Below, piece by piece: positions 11,958-23,076 of a DNA stretch of 64,000 bases; positions within the stretch are counted from its first letter, which is position 1; every line of letters starts with the position of its first letter. The stretch comes from Phallusia mammillata (taxonomy: Eukaryota > Chordata > Ascidiacea > Phlebobranchia > Ascidiidae). Below the pieces are notes generated by a model that saw only the letters and a list, made by a program, of their open reading frames with translations, did no database searches and was not told the origin of the DNA. The stretch is taken from assembly GCA_003260075.1 (NCBI GenBank), contig QLIY01000065.1, positions 75,463-139,462 on the forward strand. The letters are read 5' to 3'. A program made the position numbers and the translations under genes.

Positions 11958-14900
11958 TCATGATGTCTTGCGAAATCCTTTTAAAATTGGGTAAATGTTG
12001 TTGAATGCCTCATCAATTTCATGACGAACCTTTGCTCCTGCATAACAAGGATTTTATTAAATTTAAAGGCATGTGAGTTGAAACAACAAGCATTTCAAAA
12101 TGATGTTTACCAGTTAAAACAACTTTGCCAGAAACAAATATTAGGAGGACAATGCGAGGCTTCACCATTCTGTATATCAGTCCAGGAAAGAGCTCAGGTT
12201 CATAACTGCAAAGTAATAATTCTTCAAAATTTGTTTTTAAACACAACATCATATTGACAGAAAAATATATGCTTGATCTGGTTGTCAAATGAAAAGTATA
12301 ATTCTGAAAGCCATCCTGAACATCAAGAGATGCAAAGTTCTAATGCAAACCTTTTTGATTTACAAAACCAAAACTGAAGCCAACAGATAATCCAGCACTG
12401 AACTGTGTTAAGTGCTTAATTCAGCACAGATGATTCTGTTTAATCTTCTATTTCATTTTTAAAGACATAAGTTGTGAATCCAAACTGTATCAATTGTTGC
12501 ATCAGTAAATCAAAACAGCAGTAAATCACATATTCAAAAAAATGTAAATTGCATCTGCAAAAAAACATGCAGTCCACAAAAACTAAAGAAATAAATCTCA
12601 TGTAGGAAACAACACTTGTAAACACAAATTACGAACATACCTGGAGAATTGACTATGTGTTAAAACCAGTCCCTCAAGTCGAATAGGAAACTTCACATCA
12701 ACACTGCCCACCATGTTCTGAATCTTAAAGTCAAGAAATTTGGCTGGGAAGCCAAGCTTTTGGACCACCCGAGCATATTTCCTAGCAGCAAGCCGAGATT
12801 CATTCTCACTCTTTGCACCAGTGCACACCATCTTGCCAGAGCTGAAGATTAGGGCGGTGGTTCTTGGTTCTCTGATGCGCATTATAACAGCAGCGAAACG
12901 CTGATGACAAACAACATTATTTTACAAATTATAGACCATCACTTTACAAGTACAGCACCGTTTTTAATTTAAACTTTAAAGATGACTTTTCTATACATTG
13001 CTAATTGTTATGCACATTGTCCTATTAAATCATATATATACCACAATTACCATTTGTTGTAGTTACAGCAGATAAACATTTGTTGCCAAATTTTATTTAA
13101 GCTTTATCTTTTCCTAGGATTTTGAAACATATATTCTTGTTTGAGCACACAGAAACAAAGTGGTCCCAAATCACAAGTATTTGCAGACATGTTTACCAGT
13201 AACCATAAGAGAGCCAATCCAAGAACATAATTTTAAATGTAAGAGGTACACAATATTTATTCTATTTCGAACACAACCTAATGAGTTTCTGCTGTGTGAT
13301 AAGGCATACTAATTTTTTTTAAATGCATGATAAGGTTGTTTTAACACTATGATGTAATATCAGCAGAGTTAATTCTTTATTGTTAAATGAAAAGATATCC
13401 GACCCCTGTCCTCAGTGTTAGGAAAAGTTAACTGTCCCTGGAAGCATTACTGTTCACAACAAACGCATAATATATAATTCCTGTTTGAAATTGTTGTTAC
13501 AGCAAACCCTTGCCAAAAATTAAAAAAAGTTCAAACATTTTTTCGTCCAAACAGTATTAACAAACTCGTTTAAACAGAAAAAAGAAAGAAATTAGATAAA
13601 TTGACATTTTTATATGAGCCAAAACATACCTTCGGGTTGTATTCTGCATTTCTAGCGTGCAAAGCAATTCGTTTTAGGTCCAACTTGGTGTCCAAATTTA
13701 CAGTAGAGACAATGTTTCTGCAAAATTTGACCGTTAAACAAAGGTACAAAAATAAACTTTAACTTGCCATTGCTTACATAAATGCATTAAAAGCACTTAA
13801 AATTGTTTGTTCTCACTGCACAAAAATCATAGTCATTTTGTTTGTTTATAACAAAAGGTGCAAAACATACTGTAGTTGTGGGGGACCAACTCCAAAGTCT
13901 GCTGGTGTTCTCGGTGTACGGGGGGTTGCTGATGAAAGGTGGTAGGGTGTACCGACAGATGGAGGCCCCTTTGTTAAAAAAAGAAAGTTATTGCATATGA
14001 ACCAATTTTCCTCTTACATATATAATTTTTACCGGAGTCCTTGATGGCACACCAGTTGGTCTATGGAATTCCTGTTGTTCATTATCATCTGCAATTAATA
14101 GATCACGCAATTGATGCATGTAAATAAAACAATCAATATACATTTTTTGGAAGTGAACATATATATAGCATCAACAATCATTGCAAGATACCTTAATAAT
14201 TAAAACAACGTTCCCCAACTAGGATGGCACAGAAGGTATAGGTGACATTTTTTATTGCATGCCCATAAAAATAACATTTATATACCTCTAGATCAACAAG
14301 TTTAAATTTTATAACCACTTTTGTAGTAATAAAAACAATAGCTCAAAAGTAATAATATCGCAATCTGGAAATAACAGGTTCGAAAAACAAAAAATGATGC
14401 AAAAATTACTGTTTCTGTCCCCACTGGCTTCGGATTGTGATTGCATGGCATACTGGTTTTTGTATGCCACAAGGCTGTGTTGTGCAGGTTGAACATGTCT
14501 CTGCTGTTGACCATATCCACTTGGATTCGGTAAATGAAGTGATCCTCCCGTGTTTAACTAGATACCCAAAAGAGCACCATGTAAAATTACAAACGTAAAA
14601 CCATACTACATGAATAAAATCAGAAAAACAAAAAACAATCAGTTCAAAGAGTATTAAAGTAATAAATAAATCAACTAAACAGCTATAGCTTGGTTACTAT
14701 AATGCTGCTGAATAATTAACACACAACGAAAATTAATCGTCATGATTCATACGCTGATTACAAAACTACCAATAAAACCATTGCAGAATTAAAACAGCGT
14801 ACATGTAAATTATGATATCATAAACAGCTGCAACTCTAATTCTTTCAAAATCTAAAGGTATATATATATGTCTATAGATACATCACTCCATACCTGCTGC

Positions 14901-15959
14901 ACGCCATGATGAATTTGCTGTGGCATTAAAGTTTGACTGTTTGATGTCAAACTTTGATTGTTACGCGATTCTTGACTAGGCTGTCCCAAACTTCCAACAA
15001 TTTGTCGGTTCATCTTGTGGTCAGTTAAACGTGGGGCTTTAAAATCACCAGATCAGTTCAACAGCCTGCGTTTCTTCCAGTTCCAAGGCCGCCTGTTTTG
15101 ATATACTTTGGTTTTGATCAAAACGACAGTGTTTCCCAAAACATTTTAAATGTGCATGCGCACAGGGTGCCCCCCCCCCCAAGGTATAGGTGACATTTTT
15201 TATTGCATGCCCATAAAAATAACATTTACCTCTCTAGATCAACAAGTTTAAATTTTATAACCACTTTTGTAGTAATAAAAACAATAGCTCAAAAGTAATA
15301 ATATCGCAATCTGGAAATAACAGGTTCGAAAAACAAAAAATGATGCAAAAATTACTGTTTCTGTCCCCACTGGCTTCGGATTGTGATTGCATGGCATACT
15401 GGTTTTTGTATGCCACAAGGCTGTGCTGTGCAGGTTGAACATGTCTCTGCTGTTGACCATATCCACTTGGATTCGGTAAATGAAGTGATCCTCCCGTGTT
15501 TAACTAGATACCCAAAAGAGCACCATGTAAAATTACAAACGTAAAACCATACTACATGAATAAAATCAGAAAAACAAAAAACAATCAGTTCAAAGAGTAT
15601 TAAAGTAATAAATAAATCAACTAAACAGCTATAGCTTGGTTACTATAATGCTGCTGAATAATTAACACACAACGAAAATTAATCGTCATGATTCATATGC
15701 TGATTACAAAACTACCAATAAAACCATTGCAGAATTAAACAGCGTACATGTAACTTATGATATCATAAACAGCTGCAACTCTAATTCTTTCAAAATCTTT
15801 AAGGTATATATATATATCTATAGATACATCACTCCATACCTGCTGCACGCCATGATGAATTTGCTGTGGCATTAAAGTTTGACTGTTTGATGTCAAACTT
15901 TGATTGTTACGCGATTCTTGACTAGGCTGTCCCAAACTTCCAACAATTTGTCGGTTCAT
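11958..15959 (-). CDS. TBP: TATA-box-binding protein
   Basis: TBP is the core promoter-recognition factor of all three nuclear RNA polymerases. Eight exons join in frame to 314 residues: 15840-15959 (or its copy 14894-15013), 14410-14557 (or its copy near 15357-15504), 14033-14088, 13871-13968, 13630-13717, 12641-12900, 12111-12205 and 11958-12037. The N-terminal half is rich in Q, S and N and has a TPRTPRTP segment. The C-terminal saddle has both repeats: [18 protein letters not shown], then [20 protein letters not shown] and [17 protein letters not shown], then [20 protein letters not shown] and [19 protein letters not shown]. The start is set at [11 protein letters not shown]; an in-frame upstream Met at 16085 would add a basic, non-TBP-like leader. 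Exons 1 and 2 occur twice because of a 937-bp false duplication. Confidence 0.95.
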
Positions 15960-16117
15960 CTTGTGGTCAGTTAAACGTGGGGCTTTAATATCACCAAAAC
16001 AGTTCAACAGCCTGCGTTTCTTCCAGTTCCAAGGCCGCCTGTTTTGATATACTTTGGTTTTGATCAAAACGACAGTGTTTCCCAAAACATTTTAAATGTG
16101 CATGCGCACAGGTTGCC
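14233..16117. repeat. 937-bp direct duplication around a C run (TBP exons 1-2)
   Basis: Copy 1 (14233-15169) and copy 2 (15181-16117) are nearly identical, with SNPs and small indels, and flank 11 C at 15170-15180. Each carries TBP exons 1 and 2 and the promoter-proximal sequence. It is the longest of the contig-overlap duplications here and gives a direct view of two haplotypes. Confidence 0.88.
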
Positions 16118-16647
16118 AAAACTATAAGGAAATATTGCTAAAAGTGCTAAAACAAGAAGCAAAAATTCATTGCAAATATCCTGATGACTAATTTTACCTT
16201 GTGGAATTGTTTAATATTAATGATGTCACGACAATCCGTAAAAACATAAACAGGGGACTTTCTTTATAATAAGGTCATTACAGCGTGTATAAAAGTTCGG
16301 ACACATTTCGTCACAACTGTGTCGTAATTTCACTTTTTTGGTAACTCGATCAGTTACCAGTAGCTTCAAAACTTTTCCCGTAGTTTCGTCGTCGTAAACA
16401 AAAAAATCAAATACAAAACACACTCCTGATGCACACCTACTCAGCAGGTACACAACGTCCTTGCGATGTTGAATAGATATCGAAATCTCGTCACGATGTC
16501 GATTTGATTTTCGTTATCCAGTCGATACCCGTCCCAAAGAGATTATAAAACTTTAAGTGGGAATATATCTACTAAATACACAGCCCTGGAAGCATACACA
16601 CCATGCTTGCAAGACGTTTGACAAATTATGTGTAGCCTACAGGCTAT

Positions 16648-17410
16648 TAGGGATGTTCAAAGTAGAATAACGAATCCTTTGGATTCGAATCCATTTTTGC
16701 CGTTTATATCGGGTAATTGGAACCGATATAAATGTGTGCTCTCGTCGTTGGCAAAAATGTAAACACATGAGTTACGCTTTTACGTCGACGCCCGATCATT
16801 GTACCAGTTGCAAAGACGGCTAGTGCATCGTCCCGTCAAATCAGTGAGGGCTATACAACGTTATAACGCCAAGTCGCGAGTCGCTATAACAACGCCATAA
16901 CGACGGTTGTGCGTTGAAGGCATAATTAACGATTAGCGCACTTGTTACGCATCTGATCACGTGATTATGCTTATGCCATTAAATAACATACCGGCGACTT
17001 TTTGCAACGTCTTACCAGCATCTAATTGTTGCCGACTTTTTTTTCGACACAACAAAAGTTTAACNTTGTGTCCCCCCCCCCATTACCTCAGCATGCTTAC
17101 AACATAGTTACTTCTACTGAAGGCAATAATAACCACTAAATAAAATCGTAAAAGTTATTTTTTAACCTTATGCTAATTTTTCTGACTGAGTGGATTTTGG
17201 GTCATTTAGTTTTTCCTAGTGTTTTTGGTTGGTTCTTTTTTTACATTATAAATGAAAAATATGTTTCATAATGTATTACACTAGTCTACTTTAGTTGTTG
17301 TCAAGATTAATGATTGCTCAGTCAAAAAATAATATAAGAATTGGATTCGATATTCTAGATTCGCATCAATTATTCTAGAATACCCAATTATTCTACTTTG
17401 AACATCCCTA
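16648..17410. mobile_element. hAT-like element, family C (gapped)
   Basis: The terminal inverted repeats are TAGGGATGTTCAAAGTAGAA and its complement at the right end. A perfect 8-bp target duplication CAGGCTAT lies at 16640-16647 and 17411-17418. The interior has no transposase frame, but a filled gap at 17072-17081 means some sequence may be missing. Confidence 0.9.
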
Positions 17411-17715
17411 CAGGCTATCTATCTTTTGAAACCAAAAGTGATTTGACAAACGATCAAGCGTCTAGCCTACAATTTCCTTAGCTACTTTCATAACTTCAAA
17501 AAAATATTTTTGTTGATGAAGTAGCCTTGTTCAGCTTCATCTCGAAAAAAAGCATGTAAGTGGGCTTGAAAAATGCGGGTTTGACCCGTTTTTTCGTGTT
17601 CGACTGTTTCACCGAAGATTTGTGTGTGTTTTTATCTGAAGCGATTAAATGTACAACTGCTGACATTCGATAAGCACACTAAGATTGACAACAAACAAAA
17701 GCACAAGGGAACTTA

Positions 17716-17860
17716 ACCGAATGTCCTGGCGCGCCTGACTCATGTACAAAACCTGATCGGGTTTCCTCCCCGGGAGTTTCCTGGGTTCGAATCCCGTGAA
17801 TGACAAAGGGAAATTTTCAGTTCTAGGACTGCCGCCTGATTGTCGAAAAATACAATAAAA
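17716..17860 (+). repeat. Possible tRNA-derived SINE remnant
   Basis: It contains GGGTTCGAATCCCG (about 17782-17795), a match to a pol III B box/T-arm, followed by an A-rich tail (aaaaatacaataaaaaagc). I cannot draw a cloverleaf or find a clear A box at the right spacing, so it is not called as a tRNA. Confidence 0.35.
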
Positions 17861-18169
17861 AAGCACAAGGGTACCAAAAGTTCTTTTTTAAATCTGTCCA
17901 GTAATTTTCACATCTGTTTACCACAATTCATTTCCACACAAAAAAGGGCAACAAACAACCACCAACATCTGATAACAACCATTCCACAAATTACATTAGG
18001 TTTCTTTAGGGTCACAATTAAATTTTGCTGTTATTTGTTTACAAAAACCAATGCAAAAGCGAAAACATGGAAAACATTTCCTGTTAGAAACAATTATACA
18101 GGAAATTTTTTTAGCAAATACTCCCAATAAACTGTATGCAGCAAAGTTTTGTCAAACAAACTTTTAGTT

Positions 18170-20965
18170 CTAGCGGGCTTTATAACCATCCTTTCTGTAT
18201 CCCCCATAAGAATCACCATATCCACCATGATAACCACCACCTCCTCGATTGCCCTGGTAGCCACTTCTTTGACCTTGGTAGCCAGATCCACGATAGCCTT
18301 GATATCCACCACTTCTGTTCGATGAATAGTTGCCTGTGCCACGATTGCCTTGGTAGCGATTCCCTTGATAACCCTGATCTTGGCGATAGTTTTGAAACCC
18401 ACCACCACCAGCTCTTGCTTCCAGAATTCTTTCATTGATGTCAACTAGTGTTGAAACCTTTTCACCAAGTTGGATGGCCATATTTTGTAGTCTTGTTGGA
18501 TCTGTGCGATGAAGTACAAGGCTGGATGATGGTTCATCCCATGAAGCAGAAAGCTCTTCATTTATTATCAAGCGACTGATGATGCGATGGCAAGAAGCCC
18601 TGTCCAGTTCAAACATGGATGCAAACCAATCCAGACTGATATTGTCGTAAAATTGACTATATGTGAACAAATATGTACATAATGACTCCTCTTTAATTTT
18701 GGTTTCCAGCATTTTAACAACCCCTTCCTTGTTATTAAACAAATTCCAGACTTTGTTGTTCATCTTATCATTAATAACAAAGCGCAGACAGGCCCGAAAA
18801 TCGCCCATTTTAAGAGCCTTTGCAGCTGCAACAACATGCTCTCTCATGTTGTCTGGAGGTCCAAGAAGAGACTGCCTTTCACTGACGCGCAACTGATGGT
18901 GGAACTGTTTGGAAATCATTCTCCTTCTTGCATCAAATTCATGAGCAGCAACATAAGGAATCTCAAGAAGCATGGCTGACACTAGATAAACACATTCAAG
19001 CAACTCCAAATTTATATGCATGTGGAAAGGTATCTGACGTCGTTTTTCAACCTTTTCCTGTTCAGGACTGATCCTTTCACCTTGTCTTTGCAAAAGCAAA
19101 CCTTGTGCCAGCAGTTCTTTGGCCCTTCCAGTAGACTGGATGTCCACCAATGCATTGTGGGCTTCTTTCATTAAACCACGCCTGAAGGCACATAAACCTA
19201 GCTGGACCATAGTGCGATTGTAAATAATTTGAGTTGGCACATCCGAAAAGTGAATAGTTTCCTGGAGATGAGACATAAGCATAAGATCCCTAGCTTCATA
19301 CCAACGATCATGAAGACAGTGGTGATAGATGTGATGCAAAATAGCCCTTGTCCTCAATCTGTCTGAGGAATCTTTGGTATAAATATACTGACACAAATTT
19401 TTCATAACATCAGAAGAGGTCTCCTGCGACTCAGTACTTTCTACTTTGTCACCGGGGACAACATCTTGGAGTACAGCCTTGTGATCATATTTGTAGTATA
19501 CATACTCTACCATCAACATGTATGTGTTACAAATATTTTGGGAAGAGCCAATGCGTTCCACATGTCTTCGTAGTTTATTGATTATGTTGATAACTCTGGA
19601 TTCCTCTCTTAAATGCTTTACGTATTCTGTTGAGTGAGCATCAGAATTTTGCAAAATCTTTATGTATTCTGAGTGCAATTTCTCTACCATGACCACTGGG
19701 CTGCCATTCAAACGGTAACCTGCTGCTTTATCTGCTACATTTTCAGACTCTTGCGATATATTTTCACCAATTGCAATGTCTGGGTGTTCTTCAAGTGAAT
19801 CCAAAACCTCTTCAACAAACTGCAAAACATCATTCCATGGCTCGGACTTCATACAATCCAAAATTTTTGAGTTGTAATCAAAATAGGCAGACACCAAATC
19901 AAATGTAATCCTAATAGCCATTGCAGGACCAAGGTCATTATCTTCTGCAACTTGTCGTAACTGCTTCAATAAATCCACTTGCTCCTTTCTAACAGTCGAA
20001 CGACGTCCACGATTCAAAATAATTTCACTAAGTTTCTTCAAAACAACCACATGGGTAATTTCGGTATCTTTATCAAAAAGGGTGACCTTCGCTTTTCCCA
20101 CACGTTTGACCTCTTCCCAATCTTCATCTTTTTTCTTGGACTTGGTATCACGCTGTCTGTCCTTTTTCTTAGCCTTTTCACCTCCATCATCTTTTACTTT
20201 TTTGAGAAAGTAGTCAGCAGTGAGCTGCTTTCCACCCGCCTCACCTTCATCCGACTCATCAGTAAAAGAATCACTGTCATTGAGCCATGAGTCATCGTCG
20301 TCATCATCATCATCATACTGGGCTTTGGGATCAACAACCGGAGCTGATCGAATAGGAGAACTCAAAAATGTATCAATATCTTGTACAGTTTCTTTTTCCC
20401 CCTCACTTTCTTCATCACTATCATCTTGGTCTGCACCCTCTCCAGGTTTTTCATCCACATCTGGGTTGGCTCTATAATCAGCAACTTGCGTCTCAAAATC
20501 CCTTAGATATTTGCGCAACTTTTGCCTTATACTCCCTAATGCCTTAGAATTCAACTTGCTGGTCTTCTTGCGAAACTCCTTATCCTGCCACAGTTCATTG
20601 ATGTAGTCTTCAGTTTCAACAAGATTTCGCGTATAAAAGCGAGGTATCCCTTCTTTCAATATGACATTTTTGGATTTCACATACAGTTTGCAAAGGTTAT
20701 CAAACTCATCAGCCAAGCGGGACATGTCTCGAATTTTTCTAGCATTTTGCATAAGCTTAATGATGTCTTGCAATCCTTCCCAACGTTTCTCTTTTCCACT
20801 TCTCACAACTCTTTGTGTTTCTACCTCATCATCACTAAGCAAATACACACGTTGTGTGGTGGGCTTTGACCTTGAGGTGGTAACTGGAGTTTCATCATCA
20901 TCAGAAGAAGAGGAATCTTCAGTATCACTGCTGGATTCAGCAGCATAAAACTTAGATGAAGACAT
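18170..20965 (-). CDS. EIF3C: Eukaryotic translation initiation factor 3 subunit C
   Basis: EIF3C is a core scaffold of eIF3, which brings mRNA and initiation factors to the 40S subunit in the cytoplasm. The gene is one uninterrupted frame of 931 residues, near the usual ~910-920. It starts MSSSKFYAAESSSDTEDSSS, an acidic serine-rich N-terminus. An acidic/lysine-rich region spans roughly residues 180-290, the helical eIF3c core follows, and the PCI/winged-helix part lies near residues 730-860 (SLDWFASMFELDRASCHRII). The tail is a Gly/Arg/Tyr repeat (GGYQGYRGSGYQGQ type), an RNA-binding RGG tail typical of animal EIF3C. A splice-acceptor-like TTTTTTTAG sits only a few bases upstream of the ATG, so a 5'-UTR intron or spliced-leader addition is possible. 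No introns interrupt the coding part, unlike most neighbours. Confidence 0.96.
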   Translation of the reverse strand: MSSSKFYAAESSSDTEDSSSSDDDETPVTTSRSKPTTQRVYLLSDDEVETQRVVRSGKEKRWEGLQDIIKLMQNARKIRDMSRLADEFDNLCKLYVKSKNVILKEGIPRFYTRNLVETEDYINELWQDKEFRKKTSKLNSKALGSIRQKLRKYLRDFETQVADYRANPDVDEKPGEGADQDDSDEESEGEKETVQDIDTFLSSPIRSAPVVDPKAQYDDDDDDDDSWLNDSDSFTDESDEGEAGGKQLTADYFLKKVKDDGGEKAKKKDRQRDTKSKKKDEDWEEVKRVGKAKVTLFDKDTEITHVVVLKKLSEIILNRGRRSTVRKEQVDLLKQLRQVAEDNDLGPAMAIRITFDLVSAYFDYNSKILDCMKSEPWNDVLQFVEEVLDSLEEHPDIAIGENISQESENVADKAAGYRLNGSPVVMVEKLHSEYIKILQNSDAHSTEYVKHLREESRVINIINKLRRHVERIGSSQNICNTYMLMVEYVYYKYDHKAVLQDVVPGDKVESTESQETSSDVMKNLCQYIYTKDSSDRLRTRAILHHIYHHCLHDRWYEARDLMLMSHLQETIHFSDVPTQIIYNRTMVQLGLCAFRRGLMKEAHNALVDIQSTGRAKELLAQGLLLQRQGERISPEQEKVEKRRQIPFHMHINLELLECVYLVSAMLLEIPYVAAHEFDARRRMISKQFHHQLRVSERQSLLGPPDNMREHVVAAAKALKMGDFRACLRFVINDKMNNKVWNLFNNKEGVVKMLETKIKEESLCTYLFTYSQFYDNISLDWFASMFELDRASCHRIISRLIINEELSASWDEPSSSLVLHRTDPTRLQNMAIQLGEKVSTLVDINERILEARAGGGGFQNYRQDQGYQGNRYQGNRGTGNYSSNRSGGYQGYRGSGYQGQRSGYQGNRGGGGYHGGYGDSYGGYRKDGYKAR

Positions 20966-23076
20966 TTTAACCTAAAAAAACATGGCCAAAACTTTAAAAC
21001 TGGAGGTATTTACACAGTTTGTTGCAAGTGATTGCCAGCAATAACTTTTAGAATCATAAAGAAAAAGTTTTTTACCCAATCATTCTTATCTCGCAAAACT
21101 TTTATAGCACATATTGTTATGTTTTGTTGGACCTAATTGCAAAAGAATCGCTTGGCTGGTGAGACAACTGCAGACACATGTTTCGTTTAATTCTTTTATT
21201 TACAATATTAGTTGCTGTTAGGGTTGCTCGACTTCTTGACTTATTTGTTTTAGCAGAAACAAGACATACCAAAAACCATTCGTGACAGACTCAAAATTTT
21301 TCTACCAGCTATTTTGCATTTGTAAAAGTATGATCTTTTGTTTATTTGTTGAGTGCAACTAGGGCGAAATTTTTGCGCATCGCTGTCAGACCCACAAATA
21401 AAAATAGCTTTTGACTCCTGATATCAGGCAGTAGGCTGAGAGTGGTTAGCAGAATGTCAAAAATTGCCAATTTAATTGCGACAAAAGTGGGCTATCTGAC
21501 CAAAGCAAATATGAAACACAAAAAAATAGGAGGGGCAGTTTCACCTTTCATAAAAAATGTTTGTAGCTAAATTTCAGGCAAGATTTTTTTTTCGATTTCG
21601 GAATATTTGAGACCAAAATTTAACACATCTCGAAAAGAACCCCTAGTTGATATTTTAGGACTATTTTTTGCTCCATTAATACATGACAATGCATTACACA
21701 AAATAAAATAGTTAGATTCAGCATTAGACTTGATGATAGTTTAGTTGTGCGCTTTTGCACACAAAAAACAAGTAAAATGAAATGCTTTTCAAATTGTACC
21801 CATGTAATTCAAGTTAGTGTTTATTGGTTTCTCATAATTGTGACCAGAAACAATCAAAATATCAAATAATGGTAAGAGTGCAACAAGCAACAAAATCGAC
21901 AGCATCATTTTACCTTGGACAACAACACAACTAGTAATTACGCGCTTACAAAACCCGACAAAGTTTTGATTGCTTATTATTGAGTCGTGGGTCGTGGCAA
22001 CTTGGAACCCGACTTTTCGATGCTTGTTAAGCGGAATAGTGACATAATACTCAATGAAAAGTTACAAACACCTATAGGGTAAATGGTTTCATATTTGAAA
22101 AAAGTTTAACACAGGTAACTAAAACACATTCCTAACTTTTAACTATGTTTATGTTAAAACCACAATATTAGAAATTTCCTGCTGGGTATTTCTTGTTCAT
22201 GCCGGTTTCAGGCCACGTGACTGACAAAAATTATTAAACTTTTACGTAGCACTCAAAAGTTACAAAAATTATTGCACAGAGAAATTACGGTGATAAAAAT
22301 TGCCGATAAACATACAAACTATAACTAATTCAACTACCAAAAATATACCATGTTAATTTACGCAAATGCAAATGAGTTATGATGGATGATGGTTTTTATG
22401 CATAACGGAAGATTATAATAATACACATCAAAACGCATTTTACTTTTTGTTGTCTGTTTGTAATTAAAAATTATTCTATTTTAAAGTTTATCAACTAATT
22501 TGGAGTTTATTTATTTATACCGTAGCCATGTTTTTTTATGTGATTTTTTAAAGCAATAGTTCGCTGATGGGATTTACGGAACTTCTGAATTAAAAATTGA
22601 CATTAATTGATTGTAGTTTATTTATTTTTCCATTAGTTTCTGTGGTTGTCGATTCCGCATAACTTCATAAAAAAAGTTAAACCCAGTTGTATAATTTAGC
22701 TTTGAATTGTACGGGATAAAACGTCAATGTTGTTTAGTTTATTGGTGCTTTTTTTGTATACAAATTCTATAGAATCCATTCCATAACATAAACTAAATGC
22801 AATAAAATGTTGGGTGTAAAAAAGTCTTAATTTAAAGTGTACTGATTACTGAAGATTATAGTTCCACAAAAATTTTAGAAGTATAAAAGTTAACAGGTAT
22901 AAAAGTTATAGCAGATATCTAAAGACGTCTTTCCAGAATAGGACTTTATTTTTGTAGAAGTTCTGAAACAAACCAGATATTTTTATGTAGATTTTGCAAA
23001 TTCGGCCCATCACCCTTTGCAAATGAAGGCTAGTAAACTGAATAAGGCCAAAAAATAAAAATGACCACGTTTAATC
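20966..23076. other. Divergent intergenic region between EIF3C and ARHGAP32-like
   Basis: It should hold the promoters of both divergently transcribed genes. The sequence is AT-rich, and I see no further open frame, RNA gene or bounded transposon. Confidence 0.55.

Larger units (their letters stand above)
16118..18169. other. Intergenic region between TBP and EIF3C
   Basis: It holds a 763-bp hAT-like element (16648-17410) with a C10 gap at 17072-17081 and a single N at 17065, then a SINE-like stretch near 17716-17860. A minus-strand open frame at 16226-16453 (75 codons) matches nothing I recognise. Confidence 0.6.

Noticed and set aside
14410..15504. Real duplication of TBP exons 1-2 giving alternative N-termini
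   Set aside because: The duplication abuts a filler run exactly and both copies have the same splice sites; it is explained by two overlapping alleles.
16226..16453. 75-codon minus-strand open frame, possible transposase fragment
   Set aside because: No catalytic motif or family signature could be identified, and it is outside the bounded hAT element.
17775..17800. tRNA gene (T-arm-like GGTTCGAATCC)
   Set aside because: No acceptor stem or anticodon arm could be drawn around it; more likely a SINE remnant.
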